Source: Candidatus Equibacterium intestinale (GTDB lineage Bacteria; Bacteroidota; Bacteroidia; Bacteroidales; UBA932). Taken from it: a stretch of DNA of 18,596 bases. The notes under the pieces were generated by a model that did not search any database, was not told the DNA's origin, and saw only the letters and a list, made by a program, of their open reading frames with translations. The stretch spans positions 1 to 18,596 of the forward strand of contig JAGHVP010000054.1 in assembly GCA_018064305.1 (NCBI GenBank), in the 5' to 3' direction. A program made the translations under genes and the position numbers. Positions 8,118 through 16,621 of the stretch are shown piece after piece (the stretch's first letter is position 1; each line of letters starts with the position of its first letter).

Positions 8118-9530
8118 ATGACTAAGCGGAATTACATAATGGTTTGGGACGAATGTCTGTCTATCATAAAAGACAACATTCCCGAGGACGGCTACAAGAC
8201 CTGGTTTGCCCCTATCAAGGCAATCAGCCTTGTCGGATCCACCCTCACACTACAGGTTCCCTCCCACTATGTGATCGAGCATATCGAGAGACATTACTGC
8301 GACCTTCTCCGTAAAGTCTTCACCCGTGTCATCGGCAACGACTTCCATATTACATATAATGTCCGCATCGTTGGAGATGCCTATATGCGCACTCCCGAAA
8401 AAGGACGTGAGACACCTCTGAACCGGCCTGTCACCCTGTCTGCAGGAGGACAGAAATACAACGGCAGCGCATACGCCGTTCCTGGCATCCAGAAAGTCCG
8501 CATCAACTCGCACCTCAACCCCAACTACGATTTCGAAAACTTTGTGGTTGGAGAATGCAACCGTCTCGGGTGCTCGGCCGGAATGAGCATTGCGGAGAAT
8601 CCCGGCAAGAGTGCATTCAACCCCCTGTTCATATATGGTGGTCCCGGTCTCGGCAAGACTAATCTGGCCCAGGCCATAGGTATCGCAACTAAAGACAGAT
8701 ACCCTGACAAGACCGTCGTCTATGTCAATGCAAGCACTTTCATTGCCCAGTATATGGACACCGTAGGTGTGAACAACAAGCTTACCGACTTCCTCCGCTC
8801 ATACCAGTCAGTCGACCTGCTTATTATAGATGACGTTCATGAGTTCGCAGAGAAGAAAGGTTCTCAGAACGCGCTGTTCAATATATTCAACTATCTGCAC
8901 CAAAGCCAGAAACAGCTCATCCTCACATCAGACAAGCCGCCCGTAGAGCTGGCAGGTCTTGACCAGAGGCTGCTGAGCCGCTTCAAGTGGGGCCTTTCTG
9001 TCGAGCTCAAGATGCCCGACTACGAAACAAAGCTGGCCATTCTCAAGGCGAAATGCTTCCGTGAGGGAATCGACATCCCCAAGGGAATCCTGGAATACAT
9101 AGCTGAAAACGTGAAGGGCAACATCCGCGAACTTGAGGGAGCCATCATCACCCTGATCGCCCAGGCCACCTTCGTCAAGAAGGAGATTACCATGGAGCTT
9201 GCCCGCGAGCTTATCGAAAAGATAGTCCAGACCCCTCAGGAAGAGATTACTGTAAGCAAGATCCAGCAGGTAGTGAGCGATTACTTCAAGATCTCGCCCG
9301 AGCAGATATCAAGCAAGAGCCGCAAGCGCGAAGTGGTGCAGGCACGCCAGATTGCAATGTACCTGAGCCGCACAATGACCAGCACATCACTGTCCTACAT
9401 CGGAAGCCAGATAGGCGGCCGCGACCACGCCACCGTGCTCCACTCATTCAATACGGTCAACGACCTGATTGACACCGACCGTACATTCAAGCGCTATATC
9501 ACAGACTTGAAGCGCATCCTCAGCGAATAA
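8118..9530 (+). CDS. dnaA: Chromosomal replication initiator protein DnaA
   Basis: AAA+ ATPase that binds DnaA boxes at oriC, melts the origin and loads the helicase. From the ATG at 8118 it is 470 residues. A TTG at 8100 and an ATG at 8139 are in-frame alternatives; 8118 is the first ATG. Domain I carries WDECLSIIKDNIPEDGYKTWFAPI, as in other DnaA proteins. Domain III has Walker A GGPGLGKTN (about 174), Walker B LLIIDDVHEF (about 233) and the sensor/arginine-finger stretch QRLLSRFKWGL. Domain IV ends with the DnaA signature GGRDHATVLHSFN plus the helix-turn-helix region that contacts DnaA boxes. No dnaN or recF adjoins it; pepD follows after 25 bases and may share its transcript. Confidence 0.97.
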   Translation: MTKRNYIMVWDECLSIIKDNIPEDGYKTWFAPIKAISLVGSTLTLQVPSHYVIEHIERHYCDLLRKVFTRVIGNDFHITYNVRIVGDAYMRTPEKGRETPLNRPVTLSAGGQKYNGSAYAVPGIQKVRINSHLNPNYDFENFVVGECNRLGCSAGMSIAENPGKSAFNPLFIYGGPGLGKTNLAQAIGIATKDRYPDKTVVYVNASTFIAQYMDTVGVNNKLTDFLRSYQSVDLLIIDDVHEFAEKKGSQNALFNIFNYLHQSQKQLILTSDKPPVELAGLDQRLLSRFKWGLSVELKMPDYETKLAILKAKCFREGIDIPKGILEYIAENVKGNIRELEGAIITLIAQATFVKKEITMELARELIEKIVQTPQEEITVSKIQQVVSDYFKISPEQISSKSRKREVVQARQIAMYLSRTMTSTSLSYIGSQIGGRDHATVLHSFNTVNDLIDTDRTFKRYITDLKRILSE

Positions 9531-9555
9531 CAAACACATTATAATATCTTACACC

Positions 9556-10989
9556 ATGAACGACGAAAAAGTACTTTCATTTTTTCGTGAGATTCTCTGT
9601 ATTCCGCGCGAATCAGGGCACGAAGAGAAAATTGTTGAATATCTGATGGAATTCGGCCGTAAGCGCGGCCTTGACACAAAACGTGACGAGGTTGGAAACG
9701 TGCTTATCACCAAAGAAGCTGCAGAAGGGTGCGAGAACTGGCCTGTAGTTGTGCTTCAGAGCCACTCCGACATGGTTTGTGAAAAGAACAGCGATGTCGA
9801 GCACGATTTCACAAAAGACCCTATCAAATATGAGATAAAAGACGGCTGGATGATTGCCCCCGGCACCACACTCGGAGCCGACTGCGGAATAGGCATTGCC
9901 GCAGAGCTGGCCATTCTCGACAGCCAGGATCTCAAGCTGGGCAAGATCGAGGCGCTCTTCACAGTAAGTGAAGAAACCGGTCTGGACGGTGCAAATGCCA
10001 TCTCGAGTGATTTCTTCACAGGCAAGATCCTCATCAACCTTGACTCTGAAGACGAAGGTCAGCTCTTCGTAGGATGCGCCGGCGGCCTGGACACCACCGC
10101 AGTGTTCAACTACACCCCCTGCCCCATGCCGGAAGACTATATCTGCACCAGATTCTCGGTTTCAGGATGCATCGGCGGCCACAGCGGCGACGACATAAAC
10201 AAAGGCCGCGCAAACGCAGTGCAGCAGCTCGCTCGCTTCCTTTATGAAGTGATGCCGCTCGACATAGAGCTGTGTCAGATCGACGGCGGCAACAAGCGCA
10301 ATGCCATCGCCCGTGAAGCCTGGGCCACAGTAGCTTTCCCTGAAGACTGCGAAGATGACATAATCGCTGCTTTCAACCGCTTCAGCGAAGAGGTAAAAGC
10401 CGAATATTCAGTAACCGACCCCGGTATCGAATTCACAGCAGAGCCTGTGACATTCAAGGATGACATAATCGACACAGCCAGTGCATACTGCCTGATAGCT
10501 GCAATGGCGGCAGCGCCCCACGGCGTCCTTGCAATGAGCGCCGACATCGAAGGTCTGGTTGAAACATCTTCCAACCTGGCATCTGTCAAGATGATAGGTG
10601 ACAACAAGATCCGCGTGGGAAGCAGCCAGCGCAGCGCCATCAACAGCGCCCGCCACTTTGCTGCAGCACGTTTCGAAGCATGCTTCGCACTTGCCGGAGC
10701 ACAGGTGACTCACGAGTCGGAATATCCGGGATGGAAACCCAGGATGGACTCCCCCATCCTCAAGACCACCGTCGACGCGTACAAACGTCTCTTCGGCTGC
10801 GACCCTATCGTACGCGCGATCCACGCCGGCCTCGAATGCGGTCTGTTCCAGGGCAAGTATCCCGACCTTGACATGATTTCATTCGGCCCTACTATCGTGG
10901 GCGTACATGCTCCCGGCGAACGCCTCGACCTGGAGTCCCTCAAGAAATTCTGCGCACTGCTTGAAGAAGTGCTCAAGAACGTAGCCTAG
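9556..10989 (+). CDS. pepD: Aminoacyl-histidine dipeptidase PepD (M20 family)
   Basis: Cytosolic di-zinc dipeptidase (Xaa-His dipeptidase/carnosinase group) that hydrolyses a range of dipeptides. The 477 residues match the usual size. Metal and catalytic residues expected for M20 are visible: H70 in LQSHSD with D72, bridging D109 in LGADCGIG, the catalytic pair E139-E140 in VSEETGLDGA, D163 in INLDSEDEG, and H423 in IHAGLECG. The inserted lid domain contains SGCIGGHSGDDINKGRANA, typical of PepD. It follows dnaA by 25 bases and converges on recQ, sharing its last 17 bases with recQ on the other strand. Confidence 0.95.
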   Translation: MNDEKVLSFFREILCIPRESGHEEKIVEYLMEFGRKRGLDTKRDEVGNVLITKEAAEGCENWPVVVLQSHSDMVCEKNSDVEHDFTKDPIKYEIKDGWMIAPGTTLGADCGIGIAAELAILDSQDLKLGKIEALFTVSEETGLDGANAISSDFFTGKILINLDSEDEGQLFVGCAGGLDTTAVFNYTPCPMPEDYICTRFSVSGCIGGHSGDDINKGRANAVQQLARFLYEVMPLDIELCQIDGGNKRNAIAREAWATVAFPEDCEDDIIAAFNRFSEEVKAEYSVTDPGIEFTAEPVTFKDDIIDTASAYCLIAAMAAAPHGVLAMSADIEGLVETSSNLASVKMIGDNKIRVGSSQRSAINSARHFAAARFEACFALAGAQVTHESEYPGWKPRMDSPILKTTVDAYKRLFGCDPIVRAIHAGLECGLFQGKYPDLDMISFGPTIVGVHAPGERLDLESLKKFCALLEEVLKNVA

Positions 10990-12697
10990 TACGGCACACG
11001 TCACACATGCCGCACGCCATGCTCTCTTTCTGACCGAAATATTCCAGAAGAAGCTGGCTGCGGCATTTGTCTTCTCTTGTGACATACTCTATCATTGCAT
11101 CCTGACGTGCCTTGTCGCGCTGGAGGCGCGATTCATAATCTGACTTTGACAGATATAGATTGTCTGGATAAAGCCGTTCTCCCTTAAGGTAGAGGATGGG
11201 CGAATGCAGCTTGGGGATGTAATGCACAACTCCGCGGGCGCCCAGCATCTTGAGCTTCTGCTCCACAGCAACCACTGAATATCCGCCAACCTTTGCTATC
11301 CGTTCTTCGTCTATTGTGACATATCCCCCGAAAAGGCCTTCATACATACGCATGAGCGTCTTCACGAAGTTGTCCATCTCCTCAGAGCCGAGCTGCATAC
11401 CGTAAAGGCTGTCGCGCGACACTGCGACAGACAGTTTCGACTGAATCTCAAGCTCTTCCGTAAGGGTCCAGTATCCCGCTGTCTCGATATATTTTATGGC
11501 ATAGAAGGCCTGCGATGCGTTCAGCCTGTAAGTCTTTGCAAACTCGTTCAGGTCGAACTTATATCCCTTTCCGCCTCCCGTCTCGTATGGCACCTTCAGG
11601 AATGAATGCACTTTCTGGTATATATCCTTGATATATGGTATGCCTGAATAGGATGTGGAAAGTATCTGCCTGAACCTTTTGATATCGGTTGAGTTCCACA
11701 ACAGGACGGCATAGGACAGCCCGCCGTCACGCCCTGCACGACCTGCTTCCTGAAAATATGCCTCTGGTGACTGCGGGACATCATAGTGGCACACAAAGCG
11801 CACGTCACCTTTGTCGATTCCCATTCCGAAGGCATTTGTCGAGACTATGATCCTTTTTTCACCTTTTTTCCAGGAGTTCTGCACCGCACTCCTGACATTG
11901 TTGCCCATACCAGCGTGGTACGCCGTGGCATCCACGCCCTGGCTTACCAGGAAGGCAGCCACATCTTCAGCAGTCCTTCTTTTTGCCACATACACAATTC
12001 CACTGCCCTGCACACCGTTGCACACCTTGAGCAGCTGTCCCAGCTTGTTTTCGCACCCGCGCACAGTGTAGCAGAGATTCGGCCTTTCGAATCCGCTCAC
12101 CAGCATGTTCGGTTTCTCAAAGTCGAGGCAGCGCATAATATCCTGCGCCACATCAGGCGTTGCTGTGGCCGTCAGCGCTATTACAGGAGGCTTCCTGCCG
12201 TTGAAAGCAGTACCGGAGATCTTGGAGCGCACCTCGCTTATCCTGCGATAGTCGGGGCGGAAGTCGTAGCCCCACTGCGAGATGCAGTGCGCCTCATCCA
12301 CCACAAGGTAATTTACATTCATCTTTGCAACACGCGCAAGGAACAGGCCGCTGCCAAGGCGTTCCGGCGACACATAAAGGAACTTGTACCGGCCGTATGC
12401 CGCATTGTCAAGGGTGATGTCGATCTCGCGGTGGCTCATCCCGCTGCACACAAGCAGAGAAGGTATGCCGCGCTTCTTAAGATTCTCGACCTGGTCTTTC
12501 ATCAGGGCGATGAGAGGAGACACAACGATGCAGATTCCCTCCTTCATCATTGCAGGGACCTGGAAGCAGATTGACTTTCCGCCTCCTGTGGGGAGGATGG
12601 CCAGTACATCCCTTCCTTCCAGCGCCTCTGTTATAATCTCCTCCTGTTTCGGGCGGAAACTGTCATACCCCCAATATTTCTTCAGTGTCTCTTTCAT
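10973..12697 (-). CDS. recQ: RecQ-family ATP-dependent DNA helicase, zinc cluster at the C-terminus
   Basis: 3'-5' DNA helicase of superfamily 2, used in recombination repair and fork processing. 574 residues. Helicase motifs appear in order: SFRPKQEEII (motif 0), PTGGGKSICFQ (I), SPLIALMKDQ (Ia), VVDEAHCISQWG (II), ALTATATPDV (III), GIVYVAKRRTAEDV (IV), STNAFGMGIDKGDVR (V) and EAGRAGRDG (VI). A region of about 200 residues with a winged-helix-like stretch (LNEFAKTYRLNASQAF) follows. The RecQ zinc cluster C545, C562, C565, C568 comes at the very end, six residues before the stop, and no HRDC domain is present. In E. coli RecQ the zinc subdomain directly follows the helicase core. It overlaps convergent pepD by 17 bases and has its own candidate promoter downstream of the pckA terminator. 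Confidence 0.93.
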   Translation of the reverse strand: MKETLKKYWGYDSFRPKQEEIITEALEGRDVLAILPTGGGKSICFQVPAMMKEGICIVVSPLIALMKDQVENLKKRGIPSLLVCSGMSHREIDITLDNAAYGRYKFLYVSPERLGSGLFLARVAKMNVNYLVVDEAHCISQWGYDFRPDYRRISEVRSKISGTAFNGRKPPVIALTATATPDVAQDIMRCLDFEKPNMLVSGFERPNLCYTVRGCENKLGQLLKVCNGVQGSGIVYVAKRRTAEDVAAFLVSQGVDATAYHAGMGNNVRSAVQNSWKKGEKRIIVSTNAFGMGIDKGDVRFVCHYDVPQSPEAYFQEAGRAGRDGGLSYAVLLWNSTDIKRFRQILSTSYSGIPYIKDIYQKVHSFLKVPYETGGGKGYKFDLNEFAKTYRLNASQAFYAIKYIETAGYWTLTEELEIQSKLSVAVSRDSLYGMQLGSEEMDNFVKTLMRMYEGLFGGYVTIDEERIAKVGGYSVVAVEQKLKMLGARGVVHYIPKLHSPILYLKGERLYPDNLYLSKSDYESRLQRDKARQDAMIEYVTREDKCRSQLLLEYFGQKESMACGMCDVCRTRLRS

Positions 12698-12702
12698 ATA
12701 TA

Positions 12703-12735
12703 CAAATATAATAAAAGAGCGCTCCTTTCTGCAAG
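12703..12735 (-). promoter_or_regulatory. Candidate recQ promoter, possibly giving a leaderless mRNA
   Basis: On the minus strand, CTTG (12732-12735) is separated by 21 bases from TATATTTG (12703-12710), an exact TAnnTTTG match. The -7 box ends only five bases before the recQ ATG (12695-12697), so transcription would begin at or very near the start codon. The -33 element lies inside the pckA terminator hairpin. Confidence 0.5.
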
Positions 12736-12754
12736 AAGCGCCCCTTTATATTTG
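12703..12754 (-). terminator. Stem-loop after pckA, probable intrinsic terminator
   Basis: The inner stem pairs GCGCT (12719-12723) with AGCGC (12737-12741) and is followed on the minus strand by TTTTATT (12716-12710), as in an intrinsic terminator for pckA. An outer perfect 9-base inverted repeat encloses it: CAAATATAA (12703-12711) and TTATATTTG (12746-12754). The inner stem has a mismatch and bulge. Confidence 0.6.
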
Positions 12755-12766
12755 ATAAAATCAAGT

Positions 12767-14371
12767 CTAGAGCTGAGGACCTGCCGCAACAAGTGCCTTG
12801 CCTGCCTCATTGCCTTCGTATTTTGCGAAGTTCTTCACGAAGCGGCCTGCGAGGTCTTTTGCCTTCTCTTCCCAAACACCGTCCTGTGCGTATGTGTCGC
12901 GGGGATCAAGGATGCGGCGCTCAACACCGGGGAGCTCTACGGGAACCTCGAAGTTGAAGTAAGGGATGTGCTTGGTCTCAACATTGTTGATAGAACCGTT
13001 GAGGATTGCGTCGATGATACCGCGTGTATCACGGATAGAGATACGCTTGCCTGAGCCGTTCCAGCCTGTGTTGACAAGGTATGCCTTTGCACCGCTTGCT
13101 TCCATTCTCTTCACAAGCTCCTCTGCATATTTGGTAGGATGCAGTTCGAGGAATGCCTGGCCGAAGCATGCTGAGAATGTGGGAGTGGGTTCTGTGATGC
13201 CGCGCTCTGTTCCTGCAAGCTTAGCAGTGAAACCGCTGAGGAAATAATATTTGGTCTGCTCTGGAGTCAGGATTGAAACGGGAGGAAGCACACCGAATGC
13301 ATCTGCTGAAAGGAAGATTACATCCTTTGCTGCGGGACCGTGTGAGATAGGTTTCACGATCTTCTCGATGTGGTTGATAGGATAGCTTACGCGGGTATTC
13401 TCTGTAACTGACTTGTCTGCGAAGTCGATCTTGCCGTCTTTGTCAACTGTAACGTTCTCGAGAAGTGCGTTGCGCTTGATTGCGTTGTAGATGTCGGGCT
13501 CGCTCTCTTTGTCGAGGTTGATGACCTTTGCATAGCAGCCGCCTTCGAAGTTGAAGACGCCGTTGTCATCCCAGCCGTGCTCGTCGTCACCGATGAGGAG
13601 ACGCTTGGGGTCGGTTGAAAGAGTGGTCTTGCCTGTGCCTGAAAGACCGAAGAAGATGGCTGTGTTCTTGCCGTCCATATCGGTATTTGCAGAGCAGTGC
13701 ATTGCAGCGATACCCTTGAGGGGAAGGTAGAAGTTCATCATAGAGAACATACCCTTCTTCATTTCACCGCCGTACCATGTATTGAGGATTACCTGCTCGC
13801 GTGACTTTGTGTTGAAAGCGACGCAGGTCTCTGAGTTGAGGCCGAGCTCCTTGTAGTTTTCAACCTTTGCCTTTGAAGCTGTGTATACCACGAAATCGGG
13901 AACGAAGTTCTCTTTCTCTGCCGCAGTGGGTTTGATGAACATATTTGATACGAAATGTGCCTGCCATGCAACTTCCATGATGAAGCGCACTGCCATACGT
14001 GTATCATCGTTTGCACCGCAGAATGCGTCTACAACATAAAGGTCCTTGCCTGAAAGCTCCTTGACAGCGAGATCCTTGACCTGTGCCCATACAGACTCGG
14101 TCATGGGGTGGTTGTCGTTCTTGTATTCAGGAGTTGTCCACCATACCTTGTCGTGAGAGAAATCATCGTCAACGATGTATTTGTCTTTAGGTGAACGGCC
14201 GGTGTAGATACCTGTCATTACATTGACAGCACCGAGCTCTGTGATGGTACCTTTGTCATAACCCTCGAGTGCAGGGTTCATTTCCGCTTCGAACAACTCT
14301 TCATAGCTGGGGTTGTAGACTACTTTTCCGGCATTCTGGATACCGTACTTGCTTAAATCGATTTTTGCCAT
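12767..14371 (-). CDS. pckA: Phosphoenolpyruvate carboxykinase (ATP)
   Basis: Interconverts oxaloacetate + ATP with PEP + CO2 + ADP. In fermenting gut Bacteroidetes it is generally thought to run toward oxaloacetate, fixing CO2 on the way to succinate and propionate. The 534 residues have the family size and motifs: [10 protein letters not shown] (58-67), [11 protein letters not shown] with the Mn-binding lysine (199-209), MHCSANTD (224-231), kinase-1a P-loop GLSGTGKTT (242-250), kinase-2 [11 protein letters not shown] (259-269), and [10 protein letters not shown]. It has a clear -7-like box upstream and a terminator-like hairpin downstream, so it is probably transcribed alone. Confidence 0.98.
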   Translation of the reverse strand: MAKIDLSKYGIQNAGKVVYNPSYEELFEAEMNPALEGYDKGTITELGAVNVMTGIYTGRSPKDKYIVDDDFSHDKVWWTTPEYKNDNHPMTESVWAQVKDLAVKELSGKDLYVVDAFCGANDDTRMAVRFIMEVAWQAHFVSNMFIKPTAAEKENFVPDFVVYTASKAKVENYKELGLNSETCVAFNTKSREQVILNTWYGGEMKKGMFSMMNFYLPLKGIAAMHCSANTDMDGKNTAIFFGLSGTGKTTLSTDPKRLLIGDDEHGWDDNGVFNFEGGCYAKVINLDKESEPDIYNAIKRNALLENVTVDKDGKIDFADKSVTENTRVSYPINHIEKIVKPISHGPAAKDVIFLSADAFGVLPPVSILTPEQTKYYFLSGFTAKLAGTERGITEPTPTFSACFGQAFLELHPTKYAEELVKRMEASGAKAYLVNTGWNGSGKRISIRDTRGIIDAILNGSINNVETKHIPYFNFEVPVELPGVERRILDPRDTYAQDGVWEEKAKDLAGRFVKNFAKYEGNEAGKALVAAGPQL

Positions 14372-14411
14372 TGTATAGTTATAAAAAATTTAACACCTAG
14401 TCGGGACGTTG

Positions 14412-14419
14412 CAAAAATA
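14412..14419 (-). promoter_or_regulatory. Candidate -7 box of pckA
   Basis: TATTTTTG on the minus strand fits TAnnTTTG exactly. Transcription would start near 14405, giving a leader of roughly 34 bases. No TTTG is seen at the expected -33 distance. Confidence 0.45.
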
Positions 14420-14430
14420 ACTAATTTATT

Positions 14431-14446
14431 AAAACAGCGCTCCTTT
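14431..14446. repeat. Second copy of a 16-base motif also found after pckA
   Basis: AAAACAGCGCTCCTTT here matches AAAAGAGCGCTCCTTT at 12713-12728 at 15 of 16 positions. Both copies lie just after a minus-strand gene's stop and before the next gene's -7 box. The 12713 copy forms one arm of the pckA terminator; this copy has no good partner arm nearby. Confidence 0.5.
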
Positions 14447-14471
14447 TCAGGGCAAATTTTTTATACAATTT

Positions 14472-15191
14472 TCAAGCCTTTACCTGAGCTATGGCAGCGG
14501 CTGTTCCAAGATCCTTGAGTTCAAGTCCGGGACACTCCGCACAATCGATATAGTAATCTTTACAAAGGTCTAGATATAAGTCAATTACAGAGAATTCTTC
14601 AGGATAGTCATCCAATAGGTCGAATATCTTTCCAGATATGACATGGATACCCGAGAATGCCACCTTGCGACATTTTGTCACATCGAGGTTGTCATAAGGA
14701 GTCCTGACCTCCCCTGTCTTGACATTCGTCCATCCCACAAGCCTGCCAGCACCGTCGCAGAGAAGATACCTGGATGTCTCCCTGACACTGACCGCAAGCG
14801 TTGCCAGCGCACCGTTTGAAGACGCCCTGCCGGTAAGCCAGCCGATGTCCAGGTTGGACATGATATCCACATTGTGCACCAGGAACATCTCCTCTCCCGA
14901 GAGATACGGCGCAGCATGGCGGATTGCACCGCCCGTATTGCGGAGAAGGTCCGACTCGTCGGAGATCTCGATATTGAACCCGAAATTGTCATGGTCGGCC
15001 AGAAAATCCACAATCTTCTGTGCAAAATGATGGACATTCACCACGAAATCAGATATTCCCGCCTGTGACAGCGTGTCGAGCGTGCGTTCGAGCATAGTCC
15101 TGCCGCACACCTCAACCAGAGCCTTGGGGCGGTCGTCGGTAAGGGGGCGGAGCCTGGTGCCGAGCCCTGCAGCAAGTATCAGCGCTTTCAT
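14472..15191 (-). CDS. murU: MurU-like sugar-1-phosphate nucleotidyltransferase
   Basis: Likely N-acetylmuramate-1-phosphate uridylyltransferase, making UDP-MurNAc from MurNAc-1-phosphate and UTP. 239 residues, a single nucleotidyltransferase fold with no hexapeptide acyltransferase tail. Visible: LAAGLGTRLRPLT (6-18) with R13, the PKALVEV loop with K23, NTGGAI (85-90), FLVHNVDI with the metal-binding D109, and the C-terminal FSVIDLYLDL. The ATG overlaps the stop of the upstream kinase as ATGA, indicating translational coupling. In Pseudomonas, AmgK and MurU are partner enzymes, so the neighbour strengthens the call. Other possible substrates are mannose-1-phosphate or another sugar-1-phosphate; sequence alone cannot decide between them. 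Confidence 0.8.
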   Translation of the reverse strand: MKALILAAGLGTRLRPLTDDRPKALVEVCGRTMLERTLDTLSQAGISDFVVNVHHFAQKIVDFLADHDNFGFNIEISDESDLLRNTGGAIRHAAPYLSGEEMFLVHNVDIMSNLDIGWLTGRASSNGALATLAVSVRETSRYLLCDGAGRLVGWTNVKTGEVRTPYDNLDVTKCRKVAFSGIHVISGKIFDLLDDYPEEFSVIDLYLDLCKDYYIDCAECPGLELKDLGTAAAIAQVKA

Positions 15192-16618
15192 TTGAGTTTC
15201 TGTTCTATATTGAGGTTGGTATGGCGGACTATCACATCCACGTCATATTTTGCAGCCACGTGCTCTGCAAGATGCTGTGCCGAATATGCGCTGCGGTGCT
15301 GCCCGCCGGTGCATCCGAAAGAAACCATCAGATGGGTGAAGCCACGTTCCAGGTACTTTTCTATCTGAGGGTCGACCAAAGCATAGACCTTGTCCAGGAA
15401 CCTCACTATCCCACCGTCTTTTTCAAGGAACTCTATCACGTTGGCATCAAGCCCATTGTATGCTTTGTAAGGTGCATATCTGCCCGGATTCTCAAGCGCC
15501 CTGCAGTCAAACACAAATCCGCCTCCGTTGCCGCTCTTGTCCTCGGGAATGCCCTTGCGGTATGAGAAGCTTGTAACTTCGACCGTAAGCCGGCCGTTGT
15601 CGTCGGGCTGCTGCGCCTTCTCCGGCACACTGCCGGCCAGCTGTGTCATAATCTTTTCAAGGTAAGGATATCTTGAAACAGCTCCAGCCCCGACAAGCTC
15701 CTTCACATTCTTCAATGCAGGCGGAATGCTCTCGATGAAATGAGATTTCTTCTCTATATAGCCTCTGAAACCGTATGCTCCAAGCACCTGAAGCGTCCTG
15801 AACAGAGAGAAAATCATGAGGTTCTCACGGAACTCAGCCTCTTCCACCTCCATATATTCCGAAGCGGCAGCCATATATGCCCCTGTCAGTTCCTCCTTGA
15901 GGTCAGACGGATAGCGGGCCGAAGCCTGCCAGATGAAAGATGCCAGGTCGTAATACACAGGGCCGCGCCGCCCTCCCTGGAAATCGATGAAATACGTGCT
16001 GCCGTCTACAAGCATCACGTTGCGTGCCTGGAAGTCGCGGTACATGAAAGCCATGGGGCCGCGGCTCTGCAGGTCTTCGGTCAGACGGTCGAAATCGTCC
16101 TGAAGCAGAATCTCGTTGAAAGGGACTCCAGAAAGCTTGAGATAGCAGTATTTGAAATAATTGAGGTCGAAATTGATGGTGCGGGCATCGAAAGTGCTCT
16201 GCGGATAGCACACTTCATAGTCAAGGCCGCGCCCTCCCACAAACTGCAGTGCAGGCAGCAGAGATACTGTCTTCACAAGCAGATTCCTTTCATCAGAGCT
16301 GTATTCACCGGACCTGCGTCCCCGGGCAACGGCATCGAAGAGAGAAAACGAACCGAGGTCACGCTGCAGGTAGCAGTCCAGGTCATCACTTACCGCCAGC
16401 ACCTCGGGTACAGGAAGCCCTTTCCTGCAGAACTCCTGTGAAATTGTCACAAAGGCTCTGTTCTCGGCCGGATCCTCACCTGTTGTGCCGATAACAGACT
16501 CACCGCCAGGAGAAACAAGCCTGAAATACTGCCTGTTGCTGCCGGAAGCCGGAATTTTTTCTACCGAAGCCGGTTCGAAACCGAAGTGATTCCTGTATAA
16601 TGCTCTGATTCTTTCCAT
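15188..16618 (-). CDS. AmgK-like anomeric sugar kinase fused to a RapZ C-terminal domain
   Basis: 476 residues with two modules. Residues 1 to about 330 form an aminoglycoside-phosphotransferase-fold kinase: SGSNRQYFRL near the N-terminus, the catalytic loop YRDFQARNVML with D195 and N200, and the metal-binding YFIDFQGGRRGP with D212. This resembles AmgK, which phosphorylates MurNAc or GlcNAc at the anomeric carbon. A Pro/Gln/Asp linker follows. From about 343 to the end the sequence matches the C-terminal half of the RNase adaptor RapZ: SFSYRKGIP, VFDCRALENP, YNGLDANVIEFL, the CTGGQHRSAYSAQHLAEH loop (CTGGxHRS at 436-443) and a final VIVRHTNLN. The N-terminal P-loop half of RapZ is absent. 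In E. coli that C-terminal half binds glucosamine-6-phosphate and small RNAs. It starts 3 bases after the permease stop and overlaps murU by ATGA. Regulation of the kinase by the RapZ module is inference. Confidence 0.88.
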   Translation of the reverse strand: MERIRALYRNHFGFEPASVEKIPASGSNRQYFRLVSPGGESVIGTTGEDPAENRAFVTISQEFCRKGLPVPEVLAVSDDLDCYLQRDLGSFSLFDAVARGRRSGEYSSDERNLLVKTVSLLPALQFVGGRGLDYEVCYPQSTFDARTINFDLNYFKYCYLKLSGVPFNEILLQDDFDRLTEDLQSRGPMAFMYRDFQARNVMLVDGSTYFIDFQGGRRGPVYYDLASFIWQASARYPSDLKEELTGAYMAAASEYMEVEEAEFRENLMIFSLFRTLQVLGAYGFRGYIEKKSHFIESIPPALKNVKELVGAGAVSRYPYLEKIMTQLAGSVPEKAQQPDDNGRLTVEVTSFSYRKGIPEDKSGNGGGFVFDCRALENPGRYAPYKAYNGLDANVIEFLEKDGGIVRFLDKVYALVDPQIEKYLERGFTHLMVSFGCTGGQHRSAYSAQHLAEHVAAKYDVDVIVRHTNLNIEQKLK

Positions 16619-16621
16619 AAT

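Noticed and set aside
11786..12574. 262-codon plus-strand open frame
   Set aside because: Antisense to the helicase motifs of recQ; His-rich, low-information product typical of a mirror frame.
15740..16441. 233-codon plus-strand open frame
   Set aside because: Antisense to the kinase-RapZ fusion; explained by codon bias of the real gene.
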